DNA of 64,000 nucleotides from Brachybacterium sp. EE-P12 (GTDB taxonomy: Bacteria > Actinomycetota > Actinomycetes > Actinomycetales > Dermabacteraceae): assembly GCF_003711805.1 (NCBI RefSeq), contig NZ_QXCP01000003.1:186001-250000 (forward strand), in the 5' to 3' direction. Positions 17,836 to 26,339 of the stretch are shown here, piece after piece (the stretch's first letter is position 1; each line of letters opens with the position of its first letter). The position numbers were made by a program, and so were the translations under genes. The notes under the pieces were generated by a model. That model did not search any database and was not told the DNA's origin. It saw only the letters and a program-made list of their open reading frames with translations.

Positions 17836-18977
17836 CTGCTCCGGGCGCACCGGGCCGGGGCCGGAGGGCTCGCGCGATCGTGGGCCCGATCCAGCACCTG
17901 AGCCCGATCCGTCTCTCCCCGGCGCAGCGGGGCTACCTCCGTCGCCGTCGCCGGGCCGATGCGGTCCTCGGCGGCATCGGGCTCGCGGTCTCCGCGCTGC
18001 CCATGCTCGCGATCTCCGTCGGCGTGCTGGCGACCATGGGCCGCCCCGTGCTGTTCACCCAGGAGCGCATGACCCAGGACGGGCGCATCTTCCACCTGCG
18101 GAAGTTCCGCTCGATGCGACACGTCGCCCCGGACGGCTCTGACGACGACGCCGCACGCCTCGTCCCGTTCGGGCGCCTGCTGCGCGAGACCAGCCTCGAC
18201 GAGCTGCCGAGCCTGTGGAACGTGGTGCGAGGGGACATGAGCCTCGTCGGCCCCCGCCCGCTGACCACCGACTACTTCGGCCGCTACAGCGCCGAGCAGT
18301 TCGCCCGCCATACCGTCCCCGCAGGGCTGACCGGCTACGCCCAGGTCCATGGCCGCAACTCCCTGGCCTGGGACGACCGCCTCACGATGGACCAGGAGTA
18401 CGTGCGCCGGGTCGGGCTCGTGCTCGATCTGCGGATCCTCGCCGCGACTCTCGGCGCGGTGCTGCGCCGACACGGCGTGACCGACGAGGGCGGCGTGTCC
18501 ATGGCCGACTTCCCCGGCCCTCAGTCCACGACCGACCTCGAGCTCGAGGGTCCGGACGTCGAGGGCGCCTGGACCTGCCGCGACCGCGACGACCGCAGCA
18601 TCCTCGAGGGCACTGCGACGCTCCTCGAGCCCGGGCTCGTCCAGCTGCGGATCCGCCCGGGGGCGGGAGCCGTCAGCGCCGAGGCGCAGCTCCTGGACGA
18701 GGCACTGCTGCTGCTGGCGAGCCGCCTGCGGGCGGTGCACCGGGCGGAATGGGCCTGCCTCGCGCCCGGCGAGGAGCCGCCCCCGGCGCTGGCCGCCTCG
18801 CTCGCCCGCAGCGGGTACGCCGCCCCCGGCGCACCCGTCCGCTATCCCACCGCCGACCTCCCGCCCGTCGCGGTCCCCGACGGGGCGCCTGCCCTGATCG
18901 CCTTCCTCGGCCTGCCCGAGGAAGGGTTCGCCCGCCCCTATCCCCTGTCGACCGACTCAGAGGTGAGCCCCGAATGA
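17832..18977 (+). CDS. Phosphoglycosyl transferase with an extra C-terminal domain (copy A)
   Basis: A 381-residue protein. Residues 1-200 or so are a PglC/WcaJ-type initiating transferase: one hydrophobic re-entrant helix (DAVLGGIGLAVSALPMLAISVGVLA), GRPVLFTQERM, LRKFRSMR, and TSLDELPSLWNVVRGDMSLVGPRP with the catalytic Asp-Glu pair. It moves a sugar phosphate onto undecaprenyl phosphate. Residues 205-381 are an added domain that begins DFPGPQSTTDLELEGP; copy B (21414-22658) has the same one. Its pattern of strands and helices ending in LARSGYAAPG recalls GNAT folds. Neisseria PglB is a precedent for fusing a PglC-type enzyme to an acetyltransferase, though with a different fold. It overlaps both neighbours by 4 bp. 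Confidence 0.88.
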   Translation: MTAPGAPGRGRRARAIVGPIQHLSPIRLSPAQRGYLRRRRRADAVLGGIGLAVSALPMLAISVGVLATMGRPVLFTQERMTQDGRIFHLRKFRSMRHVAPDGSDDDAARLVPFGRLLRETSLDELPSLWNVVRGDMSLVGPRPLTTDYFGRYSAEQFARHTVPAGLTGYAQVHGRNSLAWDDRLTMDQEYVRRVGLVLDLRILAATLGAVLRRHGVTDEGGVSMADFPGPQSTTDLELEGPDVEGAWTCRDRDDRSILEGTATLLEPGLVQLRIRPGAGAVSAEAQLLDEALLLLASRLRAVHRAEWACLAPGEEPPPALAASLARSGYAAPGAPVRYPTADLPPVAVPDGAPALIAFLGLPEEGFARPYPLSTDSEVSPE

Positions 18978-20200
18978 GCATCTCCACGAGCATCTTCGAG
19001 AGCATCGTCTGCGACTTCGGCCCCGAGGCCGCCCACGCGGCCGGCCGGATCCTGGAGGATCCGCCGGACGTCGTCTTCGAGGTGCTCGACGGTGCTGATC
19101 CCGTCGAGCGCCGCCGCTGGACGGAGGCGTGGGAGCGAGCCGGCCAGTGCGACCTGTTCACCCACCCCGACTACATCGAGGCCGTCGCCGGCGAGGGCGA
19201 GCGGCCGATGTGCGCGGTGATGACGATGTCCGACGGCATCGAGGTGTACTACGCCTTCATCGTCCGCCCGATCACCCACGACGCGGCCGGGAACCCCCTG
19301 GACGAGGAGCTGCACGACCTCTACACGCCCCTGGTCTACGGCGGCCCGCTCGGCTCCGGCGTGGACGAGGCGGCGATGGCGACCTTCTGGGCCGCGATGC
19401 GCGAATGGGCGCACGAGCACGGGATCGTCAGCGAGATCATCCGCTTCACCCCCGTCGAGAGGCACCGCCTGCCCTATCCGGGCACGCTGCGCGAGCAGGC
19501 ACCGCACATCGTCGTCGACCTCGACGGGTTCAGCGAGGAGGACGTCATCGCCGCGCTCCACAAGAGCGTGCGCCGCCGCTACCGCAAGGCGCTCGCGGAA
19601 GGCATGACCCTGCGCGTGGTGCGCGACGAGTCCGGGATCGCCGACTTCCTGCCGATCCACGCCGAGACGATGCAGCGCCGCGGCGCGCACGAGAAGTTCC
19701 ACGTCAGCGCCGACTTCCTGCGCATGATCCATCGTGCGGTGCCCGGCCAGGTCGCCTACGTCTTCGCCGACGTGGACGGCGTGCCGCAGTCCGCGGAGAT
19801 GATCGTCTTCCGCGACGATTCCAGCTATGCCTACATCGCGGGGACCCTCACCGAGGCTCTCGCGGGGAACGCGACCACCCTCGCCGCCGTCGGCGCGATG
19901 CTCGTCGCCCGCGAGGCCGGCAGTCGGGAGCACAACCTCGCCGGCGGCATCACCAACACCGTCGACGACAGCCTGCTGCACTTCAAGCGAGGCTTCACCC
20001 GGGACGGCGACCGCGCCTACTTCACCGGTGAGCAGGTCTTCCTGCCCGAGACCTATGAGCGCCTGTGCGCCCCCGCCCAGGAGCATCGCGAGCAGTGCAC
20101 GTTCTTCCCCTTCTACCGCGCCTACTCGCGCCGGGACGACGGTCACGCAGTCCCTGACCAGGGCGCGCGGCCCACCGCCACCGCCGGGGACGCGGACTGA
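18974..20200 (+). CDS. FemAB/GNAT-fold aminoacyl or acyl transferase (1 of 2)
   Basis: A 408-residue cytoplasmic protein with a double-GNAT arrangement. Its C-terminal half matches the FemAB-like/BioF2-like family: VIAALHKSVRRRYRKALAEGMTLRVV parallels the W-K-R-NIRKAE segment of Fem proteins. It continues with FLPIHAETMQRRGAHEKFHVSADFL, a strand pair ending AEMIVFRDDSSYAYIAGTL, and HFKRGFTRDGD. Fem enzymes use aminoacyl-tRNA to add amino acids to lipid-linked precursors; BioF2-like ones use acyl-CoA or are uncharacterised. Its place inside a polysaccharide operon suggests decoration of the lipid-linked sugar. Start overlaps the previous stop (ATGA). Confidence 0.75.
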   Translation: MSISTSIFESIVCDFGPEAAHAAGRILEDPPDVVFEVLDGADPVERRRWTEAWERAGQCDLFTHPDYIEAVAGEGERPMCAVMTMSDGIEVYYAFIVRPITHDAAGNPLDEELHDLYTPLVYGGPLGSGVDEAAMATFWAAMREWAHEHGIVSEIIRFTPVERHRLPYPGTLREQAPHIVVDLDGFSEEDVIAALHKSVRRRYRKALAEGMTLRVVRDESGIADFLPIHAETMQRRGAHEKFHVSADFLRMIHRAVPGQVAYVFADVDGVPQSAEMIVFRDDSSYAYIAGTLTEALAGNATTLAAVGAMLVAREAGSREHNLAGGITNTVDDSLLHFKRGFTRDGDRAYFTGEQVFLPETYERLCAPAQEHREQCTFFPFYRAYSRRDDGHAVPDQGARPTATAGDAD

Positions 20201-20211
20201 GGAACCGGGCC

Positions 20212-21417
20212 GTGCGCGCCGCCGCCCCGACGAGGGGCGCCCGCACCACCGTGCGGAGCATCGACGAGAAAACCTACTGGGACTACCTCGGCGCCTCCCC
20301 CCACGCGGGCTACCAGCAGAGCCCGCAGTGGGGGAGGGCCCGCAGCCGGGAATGGCACCCCGAGCTCGTGGGCTGGTACCGCCAGGACGGGACGTTGACC
20401 GGGGTCGCCCTGATCCGCACCCGCGACCTCCCGTTGCTCCACCGCAGCTTCGCGATCGTGCCCCAGGGGCCCGTGCTCGACTGGGAGCACGGGGACCTCC
20501 CCGAGCTGCTCGAGGCCCTCCGCGCCTACGCCCGGACGCGGCACATCTTCACGCTCGTCGTCGTGCCCCCGCTGTCCCTGCGCGGTTGGGGCCCGGCGAC
20601 CGTCAAGGCCGCGCTCGCCGAGCCGGGGACGACCCTCTGGTCGCAGGTCGCACCGGACCGGGAGGACCCCATCGGCCGCCGCGCGAGCGAGGCCCTGGCC
20701 CAAGCGGGATGGCACCACCTGCCCCAGGGCGGGGTGCTCGACTCCACCCAGCCGCTGTTCAATGTGTGGATCCCGCTGCGCGGCCGCACCGAGGAGCAGG
20801 TGCTCGCCGGCATGACCCGCGCCTGGCGCAAGAACATCCGCAAGGCCGAGCGGGACGGCGTCGTCGTGGTGAAGGGGACGCGCGAGGACCTCCCCGCCGT
20901 GCAGCGCCTGTACACCGAGACCGCCGAGCGGCAGGGCTTCGAGACCCACCCGCTGGAGTACTTCGAGGCGATGTGGGACGCGCTGGCCGGCGAGCAGCCC
21001 GGACGCTTCCACCTCCACCTCGCCCTCCACGACGGGGACCTCCTGGCAGCCAACGGCACCGCCCAGGCGGGCGGCCATGCGCAGGGGATCTTCGCCGCGA
21101 ACGGCAGCCTCAAGCGCCGGATCAAGGCCTCCAACGCTGTCTACGCCGAGATCATCCGCCAGGCCCGGGCCGACGGCGCCGACGACCTCGACATCGGCGG
21201 GGTCGCGGAGTCGCTCGAGGCCGATGGGCCCGAGGCCGGCCTGCTGCTGTTCAAAGCGGACATGGGCGGGGAGGTGCGCGAGTACGTCGGAGGCTGGGAG
21301 CTCGTGCTCTCCCCGCTGCTCCATGCGGTCTTCACGCGGCTCCTGTCGCTGTACTCCCGAGCACGGCACCTCACGGATCGGGTGCCACGGACCATCAGAG
21401 GAAGGAAGTGGTGGTGA
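20212..21417 (+). CDS. FemABX-family transferase (2 of 2)
   Basis: A 401-residue member of the FemABX family (lipid II interpeptide-bridge formation type). Landmarks are YQQSPQWGRARSREWHPELVGWY near the N-terminus, FNVWIPLRGRTEEQVLAGMTRAWRKNIRKAERDGV in the middle, and AAVYAEIIRQARADGADDLDIGG-like helices with LLLFKADMGGEVREYVGGWEL at the end. It is more typical of the family than the preceding gene. In Gram-positives such proteins add Gly, Ala or Ser from aminoacyl-tRNA to lipid II. Its context between two phosphoglycosyl transferases argues for a glycan substrate instead. GTG start with gagga upstream; the stop overlaps the next GTG by 4 bp. Confidence 0.85.
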   Translation: MRAAAPTRGARTTVRSIDEKTYWDYLGASPHAGYQQSPQWGRARSREWHPELVGWYRQDGTLTGVALIRTRDLPLLHRSFAIVPQGPVLDWEHGDLPELLEALRAYARTRHIFTLVVVPPLSLRGWGPATVKAALAEPGTTLWSQVAPDREDPIGRRASEALAQAGWHHLPQGGVLDSTQPLFNVWIPLRGRTEEQVLAGMTRAWRKNIRKAERDGVVVVKGTREDLPAVQRLYTETAERQGFETHPLEYFEAMWDALAGEQPGRFHLHLALHDGDLLAANGTAQAGGHAQGIFAANGSLKRRIKASNAVYAEIIRQARADGADDLDIGGVAESLEADGPEAGLLLFKADMGGEVREYVGGWELVLSPLLHAVFTRLLSLYSRARHLTDRVPRTIRGRKWW

Positions 21418-22658
21418 ACACCCTTCGACGCCCTGCCTACGCGGGCCCCGTCCAGCGCGTGCGCCCCGTGCGCCTGACCCGCAGGCAGCTGGCCTATCTC
21501 CGCCTGCGCCGCAGGATCGACGTGGTGCTCGCCCTGGGCGGACTCGTCCTCGCGGCGATCCCGATGGCGCTGGTCGCGATCGGCGTGCGGCTCACCATGG
21601 GGCGGCCCGTGCTCTTCGCCCAGGAGCGCATGACCCAGAGCGGCAGGATCTTCACCCTGTGGAAGTTCCGCTCGATGCGCCATGCAGGGGCGCCGGGGAG
21701 CGACGAGGACGAGGACCGCCTGGTGCCCTTCGGCCGGTTCATCCGCAACACCAGCCTCGACGAGCTGCCGAGCCTGTGGAACATCGTGCGCGGAGACATG
21801 GCCCTGGTCGGTCCGCGCCCGCTGCCCACCTACTACCTGGGCCGCTTCGGCGGAGAGCAGTTCGCCCGGCACACCGTCCCTGCGGGCCTGACCGGCCACG
21901 CGCAGGTCCACGGCCGCAACGAGGTCGAGTGGGACGCGCGGATGCAGCTGGACCAGGAGTACGTCCAGCGGCTCGGCCCGCTCCTGGACCTGCAGATCCT
22001 CCGCGACACCGTCGGCGTCGTGCTCGGGCGTCGCGGCGTCCAGTACGAGGGAGGGCTGACCGCGAGCACGGACTTCCCCGGCCCGCAGTCCACTGCCGAC
22101 CTCGAGCTCGAGGGGCTCGGTCCCGACGGGAGCTGGCAGTGCCGCGACCGGCAGGGACGGGTGCTGGTGCAGGGTACGGTGCAGGTGCTCGGCGGCGGTC
22201 TGGTGCTGATCGCCATGATCGCGCTCGGCGTCGAGGCGGTCACCGGCGGGGTGCTGCTCGAGGAGTCGATCCTCCTGCTGATCAGCCGATTGCGCGCCCG
22301 CGAACGGGTCACCTGGGTCGGTCTCGCGCCGGAGGTCGAGCCGGCCGCCCCGTTGCGCGAGGCCCTCGAGCGCAACGGCTTCGTCGCGCCGGGCTCGGGG
22401 AGCCGCTTCCCCACCGACGAGCACCCGCCCGTGCTGATGGACGGCCGGGCCCCGGCGCTGCTCGCCTTCGTCGAGCGGCCCCAGGCAGGGTTCCCGCCGC
22501 CGGCGCCGCTGGTGTCGATGTGGCCCGGAGGGGACCCTTCCGCGCCGCCCCTGGACCATCTAGAGTGGAACACCCGCGAACTGGACAAAACGGACATCGG
22601 GCTGATCGGGTCGGAAGCGCCGCCGCTCAGCTCCTGTGGAGAAGGAGACCTGACGTGA
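21414..22658 (+). CDS. Phosphoglycosyl transferase with an extra C-terminal domain (copy B)
   Basis: A 414-residue paralogue of copy A: membrane segment IDVVLALGGLVLAAIPMALVAIG, GRPVLFAQERMTQSGRIF, TSLDELPSLWNIVRGDMALVGPRP. Then the shared domain DFPGPQSTADLELEGLGPDGSWQCRDRQGRVL, ending in ALERNGFVAPGSG. The final 45 or so residues are unique and their DNA contains a candidate internal promoter. Three GTG codons stand in a row (21408, 21411, 21414); the last, with aggaagg about 8 nt upstream and a 4-bp overlap with the previous stop, is the likely start. Two initiating transferases in one operon may mean two priming sugars or a modified and an unmodified route. Confidence 0.88.
   Translation: MNTLRRPAYAGPVQRVRPVRLTRRQLAYLRLRRRIDVVLALGGLVLAAIPMALVAIGVRLTMGRPVLFAQERMTQSGRIFTLWKFRSMRHAGAPGSDEDEDRLVPFGRFIRNTSLDELPSLWNIVRGDMALVGPRPLPTYYLGRFGGEQFARHTVPAGLTGHAQVHGRNEVEWDARMQLDQEYVQRLGPLLDLQILRDTVGVVLGRRGVQYEGGLTASTDFPGPQSTADLELEGLGPDGSWQCRDRQGRVLVQGTVQVLGGGLVLIAMIALGVEAVTGGVLLEESILLLISRLRARERVTWVGLAPEVEPAAPLREALERNGFVAPGSGSRFPTDEHPPVLMDGRAPALLAFVERPQAGFPPPAPLVSMWPGGDPSAPPLDHLEWNTRELDKTDIGLIGSEAPPLSSCGEGDLT
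22538..22566 (+). promoter_or_regulatory. Candidate internal promoter (TTCCGC-17-TAGAGT) before the glycosyltransferase
   Basis: Lies inside the 3' end of the copy B gene. Spacing is 17 bp. The -35 resembles that of the operon's first promoter (TTCCCA). It would give a leader of about 80 nt for the gene at 22655, the same as the first promoter's leader. Confidence 0.4.
22583..22597 (+). promoter_or_regulatory. GGACA direct repeat downstream of the internal promoter
   Basis: ggaca-aaac-ggaca: two boxes 9 bp apart, start to start. Shares caaaacggacat exactly with 14634-14645 and begins about 19 nt after a TAnnnT hexamer there as here. It is inside coding sequence, so chance codon use is the alternative. 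Confidence 0.4.
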
Positions 22659-23791
22659 CTGGAAGCGCCGTGACAGGAAGCGCGGAGCCGAAGCCCCAGG
22701 CGGCGCCGTCCTCGTCGGACCCGAGGGTCGATGCCCCCGTGATCGGCCTGCTCACCTCCGTGGGGGAGACGCTCGATGCGTTCTTCCTCGAGATCGCCGA
22801 GCGGTGGCGGGAGCAAGGTGCGGTCGTGGAGAGCGCCGCCGGCTCCCTCGCGGAGACCTTCGAGGACGCTGCGGTGCTCCCCTCCGTCACCCGCAGGCCG
22901 GCCCTGCGCAACCGGCGCGCCGGCGCCGAGCTGCGCGAGTGGGTGCGCGCCAAGGGGATCGACGTCGTCATCACCAACACCGCGACCGCCTCGATGCTGG
23001 TGCGCACCGCCGGGGTGGGGGTGCCGGTGGTGTACTTCTGCCACGGTCTGCACTGGAACGGGGACCGCCTCGCGGATCTCCCCTTCCGGCTCGTCGAACG
23101 CGCCCTCGTGCGCCGCACCGACGGCATCGTGTGCATCAACTCCGCTGATCAGGAATGGTTCGACCACCACGCCGCGAGCACGCCGCGCCTGCGCCTGCTG
23201 GGCGGGGTGGGCCTGGACACCGAGCGCTTCGTGCGTCGGCAGGACGGTGCCTGGCGCGAGGGGGAGGAGCCGCTGCGCCTGGTGTGGTGCGGGGAGTTCT
23301 CCCTCCGCAAGAACCCGGCGGCCGCTGTGGAGCTGGTCCACCACCTGCGCGATCGCTGCGTCGATGTCACCCTCGACATGCTCGGCACGGGCGAGCTGTT
23401 CGACGATCCGAGCTCGCGCAGCGAGATCGAGGGGCTCGTGCGCCGCCACGGCGTCGCCGATCCGGTGCCGCACTTCGAGCGCTCGCACGTGCTGGTGCAG
23501 ACGTCCCGGTGGGAGGGCCTGCCTCGGGTGGGCCTCGAGGCGATCGCGATCGGGCTGCCCACCGTGGGCTTCGATGTGAAGGGCGTGCGGGACCTGCCCG
23601 CCGTGCAGCTCGCCCCGGAGGACGACATCGCGGCGCTCGCCGATCGGGTGCTCAGCGCCGCGCGCGGCGAGGGGCCGACGCTCCCGGATGCCGCCACGCT
23701 CTCCTACGTCCACGCCGCGGACGCCCTGCTGGAGTTCGCGCAGTCCGTGCGCTCCGGTCGCTTCCCCCGCGGCCGGGTCTACGCCGCCTGA
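22655..23791 (+). CDS. GT4-type (GT-B) glycosyltransferase
   Basis: A 378-residue retaining glycosyltransferase. The N-terminal acceptor domain begins APVIGLLTSVGETLDAFF and contains VVYFCHGLHWNG. The donor domain has LRLVWCGEFSLRKNPAAAVELV and the motif SRWEGLPRVGLEAIAIGLPTVGF, where Glu and the EGLP stretch contact the nucleotide sugar. GTG start with aaggag 7 nt upstream and 4-bp overlap with copy B. It resembles cps/eps transferases such as EpsD. It is the last gene of the plus-strand operon. Confidence 0.9.
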   Translation: MTGSAVTGSAEPKPQAAPSSSDPRVDAPVIGLLTSVGETLDAFFLEIAERWREQGAVVESAAGSLAETFEDAAVLPSVTRRPALRNRRAGAELREWVRAKGIDVVITNTATASMLVRTAGVGVPVVYFCHGLHWNGDRLADLPFRLVERALVRRTDGIVCINSADQEWFDHHAASTPRLRLLGGVGLDTERFVRRQDGAWREGEEPLRLVWCGEFSLRKNPAAAVELVHHLRDRCVDVTLDMLGTGELFDDPSSRSEIEGLVRRHGVADPVPHFERSHVLVQTSRWEGLPRVGLEAIAIGLPTVGFDVKGVRDLPAVQLAPEDDIAALADRVLSAARGEGPTLPDAATLSYVHAADALLEFAQSVRSGRFPRGRVYAA

Positions 23792-23844
23792 GACCCGGGC
23801 CTGCCGGTTCGCCGGAGGTGGGCCGGGCCGGCGGCTCACAGCGA

Positions 23845-23885
23845 CCGGCGGGGGGGCGGACGACGAAGTCCGCTCCCGCCGCCGG
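23845..23885. terminator. Bidirectional hairpin terminator between convergent operons
   Basis: ccggcgggggggcggac (23845-23861) and gtccgctcccgccgccgg (23868-23885) form a long GC-rich stem with a 6-nt loop gacgaa and one or two bulges. It sits between two convergent operons. Confidence 0.7.
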
Positions 23886-23928
23886 TGTGCTCGTGCCGGT
23901 GACTGCGCCGGTGTCGGCGGCTGCGCCC

Positions 23929-25146
23929 TCAGGCGGCCTGCGGGTCGGCCACGCGTTCGTCGGCGGTGGTCTCCGCGCGGTCGGAGTCGCGGGCCACCTC
24001 CTCGCCGCGGCGCAGGATCCACAGCCCGGCCGCGAGCAGCTCCGCGAGGGCGGCGGACCAGATCACGGCGCCTGCGCCGAACAGGATCACGCCGCCCGCC
24101 GTCACGCCGAGCACGATCACGGTGTTGGCGAGGCGCCTGCCGAGCAGGCGCCGCCCGTCCAGTCGCCCGCGCCCCACGAACTGCACGAAGGAAGACACCG
24201 CCATGGTGAGGATCCAGGCGCCGACGGCGAGGGCGTGGGGTGCCAGCGCGTCCACGATCGTGTCGCCGCCCAGGATCCCCCAGGAGCCGAGGACCACCAG
24301 GCCGCCGCCCACGCCGGAGCCCGCGAGCAGCCCGATCACGGCGATCGCGCCGACCGCCCGGAGCCCGCCGCCGATCGCGCCGGAGATGATCCTCGCCCGC
24401 AGCATCTCGAGCACCAGGCGCACCGGATACGTCAGCGAGGACGCCGCCCGGTGCAGGGCCAGCGGCAGGGCTCCGCCGGCCGCGCCCACGAGGTAGGGCG
24501 TGCCCACGGTCTCGACGGTCTTGATCGCTGCCTCGGCCGAGAGCAGCGCGATGTCCCCCCGGTTCCCGGAGAACCAGCGCACGGCCGCGCGCACGTCCGC
24601 GACCGGGGCGATCCGTGCCAGCACCGAGGCGCCCAGCGAGGCCAGCGCCCAGCAGGCCAGCGCGACCGTGGTCGAGAAGTGCCCCGTGGCGATCAGGCCG
24701 AGCGAGACGATCCCCGCGATCGAGGCACCGAGCAGGTCTGTGACGCCCGCGAAGCGGATCCTGTCCTCGGCGATGAGTCGGTAGGCGATGCCGCTGCGGT
24801 ACATCGAGACGGCGGTGGCGAGACCGCCGGCGAGGGCGAAGAGCACGTCGCCCGTGAACAGCAGCGCGACCAGCCCCAGGGTCAGGCCGCTCAGCGAGGT
24901 CAGCGCTGTCAGCGAGGCCTGGTAATCGCGCAGCTGCACCGTGACGCCCCCCGCGCGGCGCAGCAGGCGCGCCCACACGTCGCAGATCGTCGCGTACTGC
25001 AGGGCGAGGAAGCCGGCGAAGGCGAGGTACACGATCGCGAAGCGCGCATAGCCCTGGACGGACAGGGTCAGCATCGGGAGCACCTGGATGACCGCGGTGG
25101 TCGCGATCTGCCCGGCGATCATCCAGAGGTAGGCCGTGTTCTTCAT
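23929..25146 (-). CDS. Polytopic membrane protein, probable polysaccharide flippase (Wzx-like)
   Basis: A 405-residue protein with about 10-12 hydrophobic helices and few charged loops, beginning MKNTAYLWMIAGQIATTAVIQVLPML. It lacks strong catalytic motifs. LLSAEAAIKTVETVGTPYLVGAAGGALPLALHRAASSLTYP resembles the central segment of Wzx/MurJ-superfamily flippases. Given its position last in an operon with a glycosyltransferase and a Wzy-like protein, translocation of the undecaprenyl-linked repeat unit is the likely role; this rests on context more than sequence. Start overlaps the glycosyltransferase stop (ATGA). Confidence 0.7.
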   Translation of the reverse strand: MKNTAYLWMIAGQIATTAVIQVLPMLTLSVQGYARFAIVYLAFAGFLALQYATICDVWARLLRRAGGVTVQLRDYQASLTALTSLSGLTLGLVALLFTGDVLFALAGGLATAVSMYRSGIAYRLIAEDRIRFAGVTDLLGASIAGIVSLGLIATGHFSTTVALACWALASLGASVLARIAPVADVRAAVRWFSGNRGDIALLSAEAAIKTVETVGTPYLVGAAGGALPLALHRAASSLTYPVRLVLEMLRARIISGAIGGGLRAVGAIAVIGLLAGSGVGGGLVVLGSWGILGGDTIVDALAPHALAVGAWILTMAVSSFVQFVGRGRLDGRRLLGRRLANTVIVLGVTAGGVILFGAGAVIWSAALAELLAAGLWILRRGEEVARDSDRAETTADERVADPQAA

Positions 25147-26339
25147 GGGGTCCTCACGCGGTCGGCAGTGGTCGGGGCCGCCGGAGTCGCCACGCCGTGC
25201 GCGGCCGCGGCCTCCAGGTAGTACTCCAGGAAGCGCTCCCGCACGGCGTCCTGGGCGAAGCTCGCGCGCGCCCAGTCACGCCCCGCGGCGCCGAGGGCGC
25301 TGCGGCGCTGCGGGTCGCGCAGCAGCCCGAGGAGCGCCTCGGCGAGGGCGTCGGGATCACGGACCGGTACGAGCAGCCCCGTCACCCCGTCCTGGACCGC
25401 ATCGCGCACCCCGGGCACGTCGCTGCCCACCGTGGGCACGCCCATCGCGGAGCCCTCGAGCAGGGTCTGCGGGAACCCCTCGCGGTAGGAGGGCAGTGCG
25501 AGCACCGACATCGCGGCGAGATACGGGCGCACGTCCGGACGGTGACCGGCGAGGTGCACACGAGCGTCCGCCGCCAGGGCCGCCATGACGTCGGGGGCGA
25601 CCGGGTCGGTCTCCTCCGGGCCGCCGAGCAGCAGCAGGTGCGTCTCCGGCTGCTCCTGCCGCACGCGGCCCCAGGCCGCGGCGAGCTCGGCGAGGCCCTT
25701 GTCCGCGGCGAGGCGGCCTACGAAGCCGACCACAGGCGCGTCGGCCGGGATTCCGAGCTCCTCCCGGGCCGCGGCGGCCTCCTCCTGCAGCGGCGCGGGG
25801 TCGAAGGCGCGCAGGTCCACGCCGTTGATCGTGCCGGCGCCGAGCACCGCACCCTTGCCCCGGTGGATCACGTGCTCCTCCTCGGCCAGGGCGAGCACCG
25901 AGGGGCTCACGCAGAGCACTCGGTGGGCGGCGGCGGTCGAGATCCGCTCGGTCGCCTTCAGGATCCTGCGCTGCAGGCCCGAGGTGGTGAGGAAGCGCAG
26001 GCCGTGGATCTGATAGATGCACAGCGGCACGCGCGCGAGCCGGGCCGCGAGCGTGACCAGCAGGCCGGCCTTCGGCGTGTGGGTGTGGACGATGTCCGGA
26101 GCCTCCCGGCGGAGGATGCCCACCAGCTGCCACAGCGTCCGCAGGTCCGCGCCGACGGAGAAACCTCGGTGCATCGGCACGGAGAGCGCGCGGGCGCCCT
26201 CCTCCTCCGCGATCGACTCGAGCTCCGCGCCGGGCGAGGACAGGAGCGTGACCTCGATGCCGCGCGCGGCCAGATGCGCGGGCTGGGAGCGCAGGAAGTT
26301 CAGCGTCGTGGGCACCGTCGTGGCGTGAAGGAGCTTCAT
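25143..26339 (-). CDS. GT4-type glycosyltransferase (WbpH/WbnK-like)
   Basis: A 398-residue GT-B transferase. The N-terminus reads MKLLHATTVPTTLNFLRSQPAHLAARG; APDIVHTHTPKAGLLVTLAARLARVPLCIYQIHGLRF is typical of capsular transferases that use UDP-sugars. The donor site has VVGFVGRLAADKGLAELAAAW and the acid-GLP-type SYREGFPQTLLEGSAMGVPTVGSD. It overlaps both neighbours by 4 bp, so it is co-translated with the polymerase-like and flippase-like proteins. Confidence 0.92.
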   Translation of the reverse strand: MKLLHATTVPTTLNFLRSQPAHLAARGIEVTLLSSPGAELESIAEEEGARALSVPMHRGFSVGADLRTLWQLVGILRREAPDIVHTHTPKAGLLVTLAARLARVPLCIYQIHGLRFLTTSGLQRRILKATERISTAAAHRVLCVSPSVLALAEEEHVIHRGKGAVLGAGTINGVDLRAFDPAPLQEEAAAAREELGIPADAPVVGFVGRLAADKGLAELAAAWGRVRQEQPETHLLLLGGPEETDPVAPDVMAALAADARVHLAGHRPDVRPYLAAMSVLALPSYREGFPQTLLEGSAMGVPTVGSDVPGVRDAVQDGVTGLLVPVRDPDALAEALLGLLRDPQRRSALGAAGRDWARASFAQDAVRERFLEYYLEAAAAHGVATPAAPTTADRVRTP

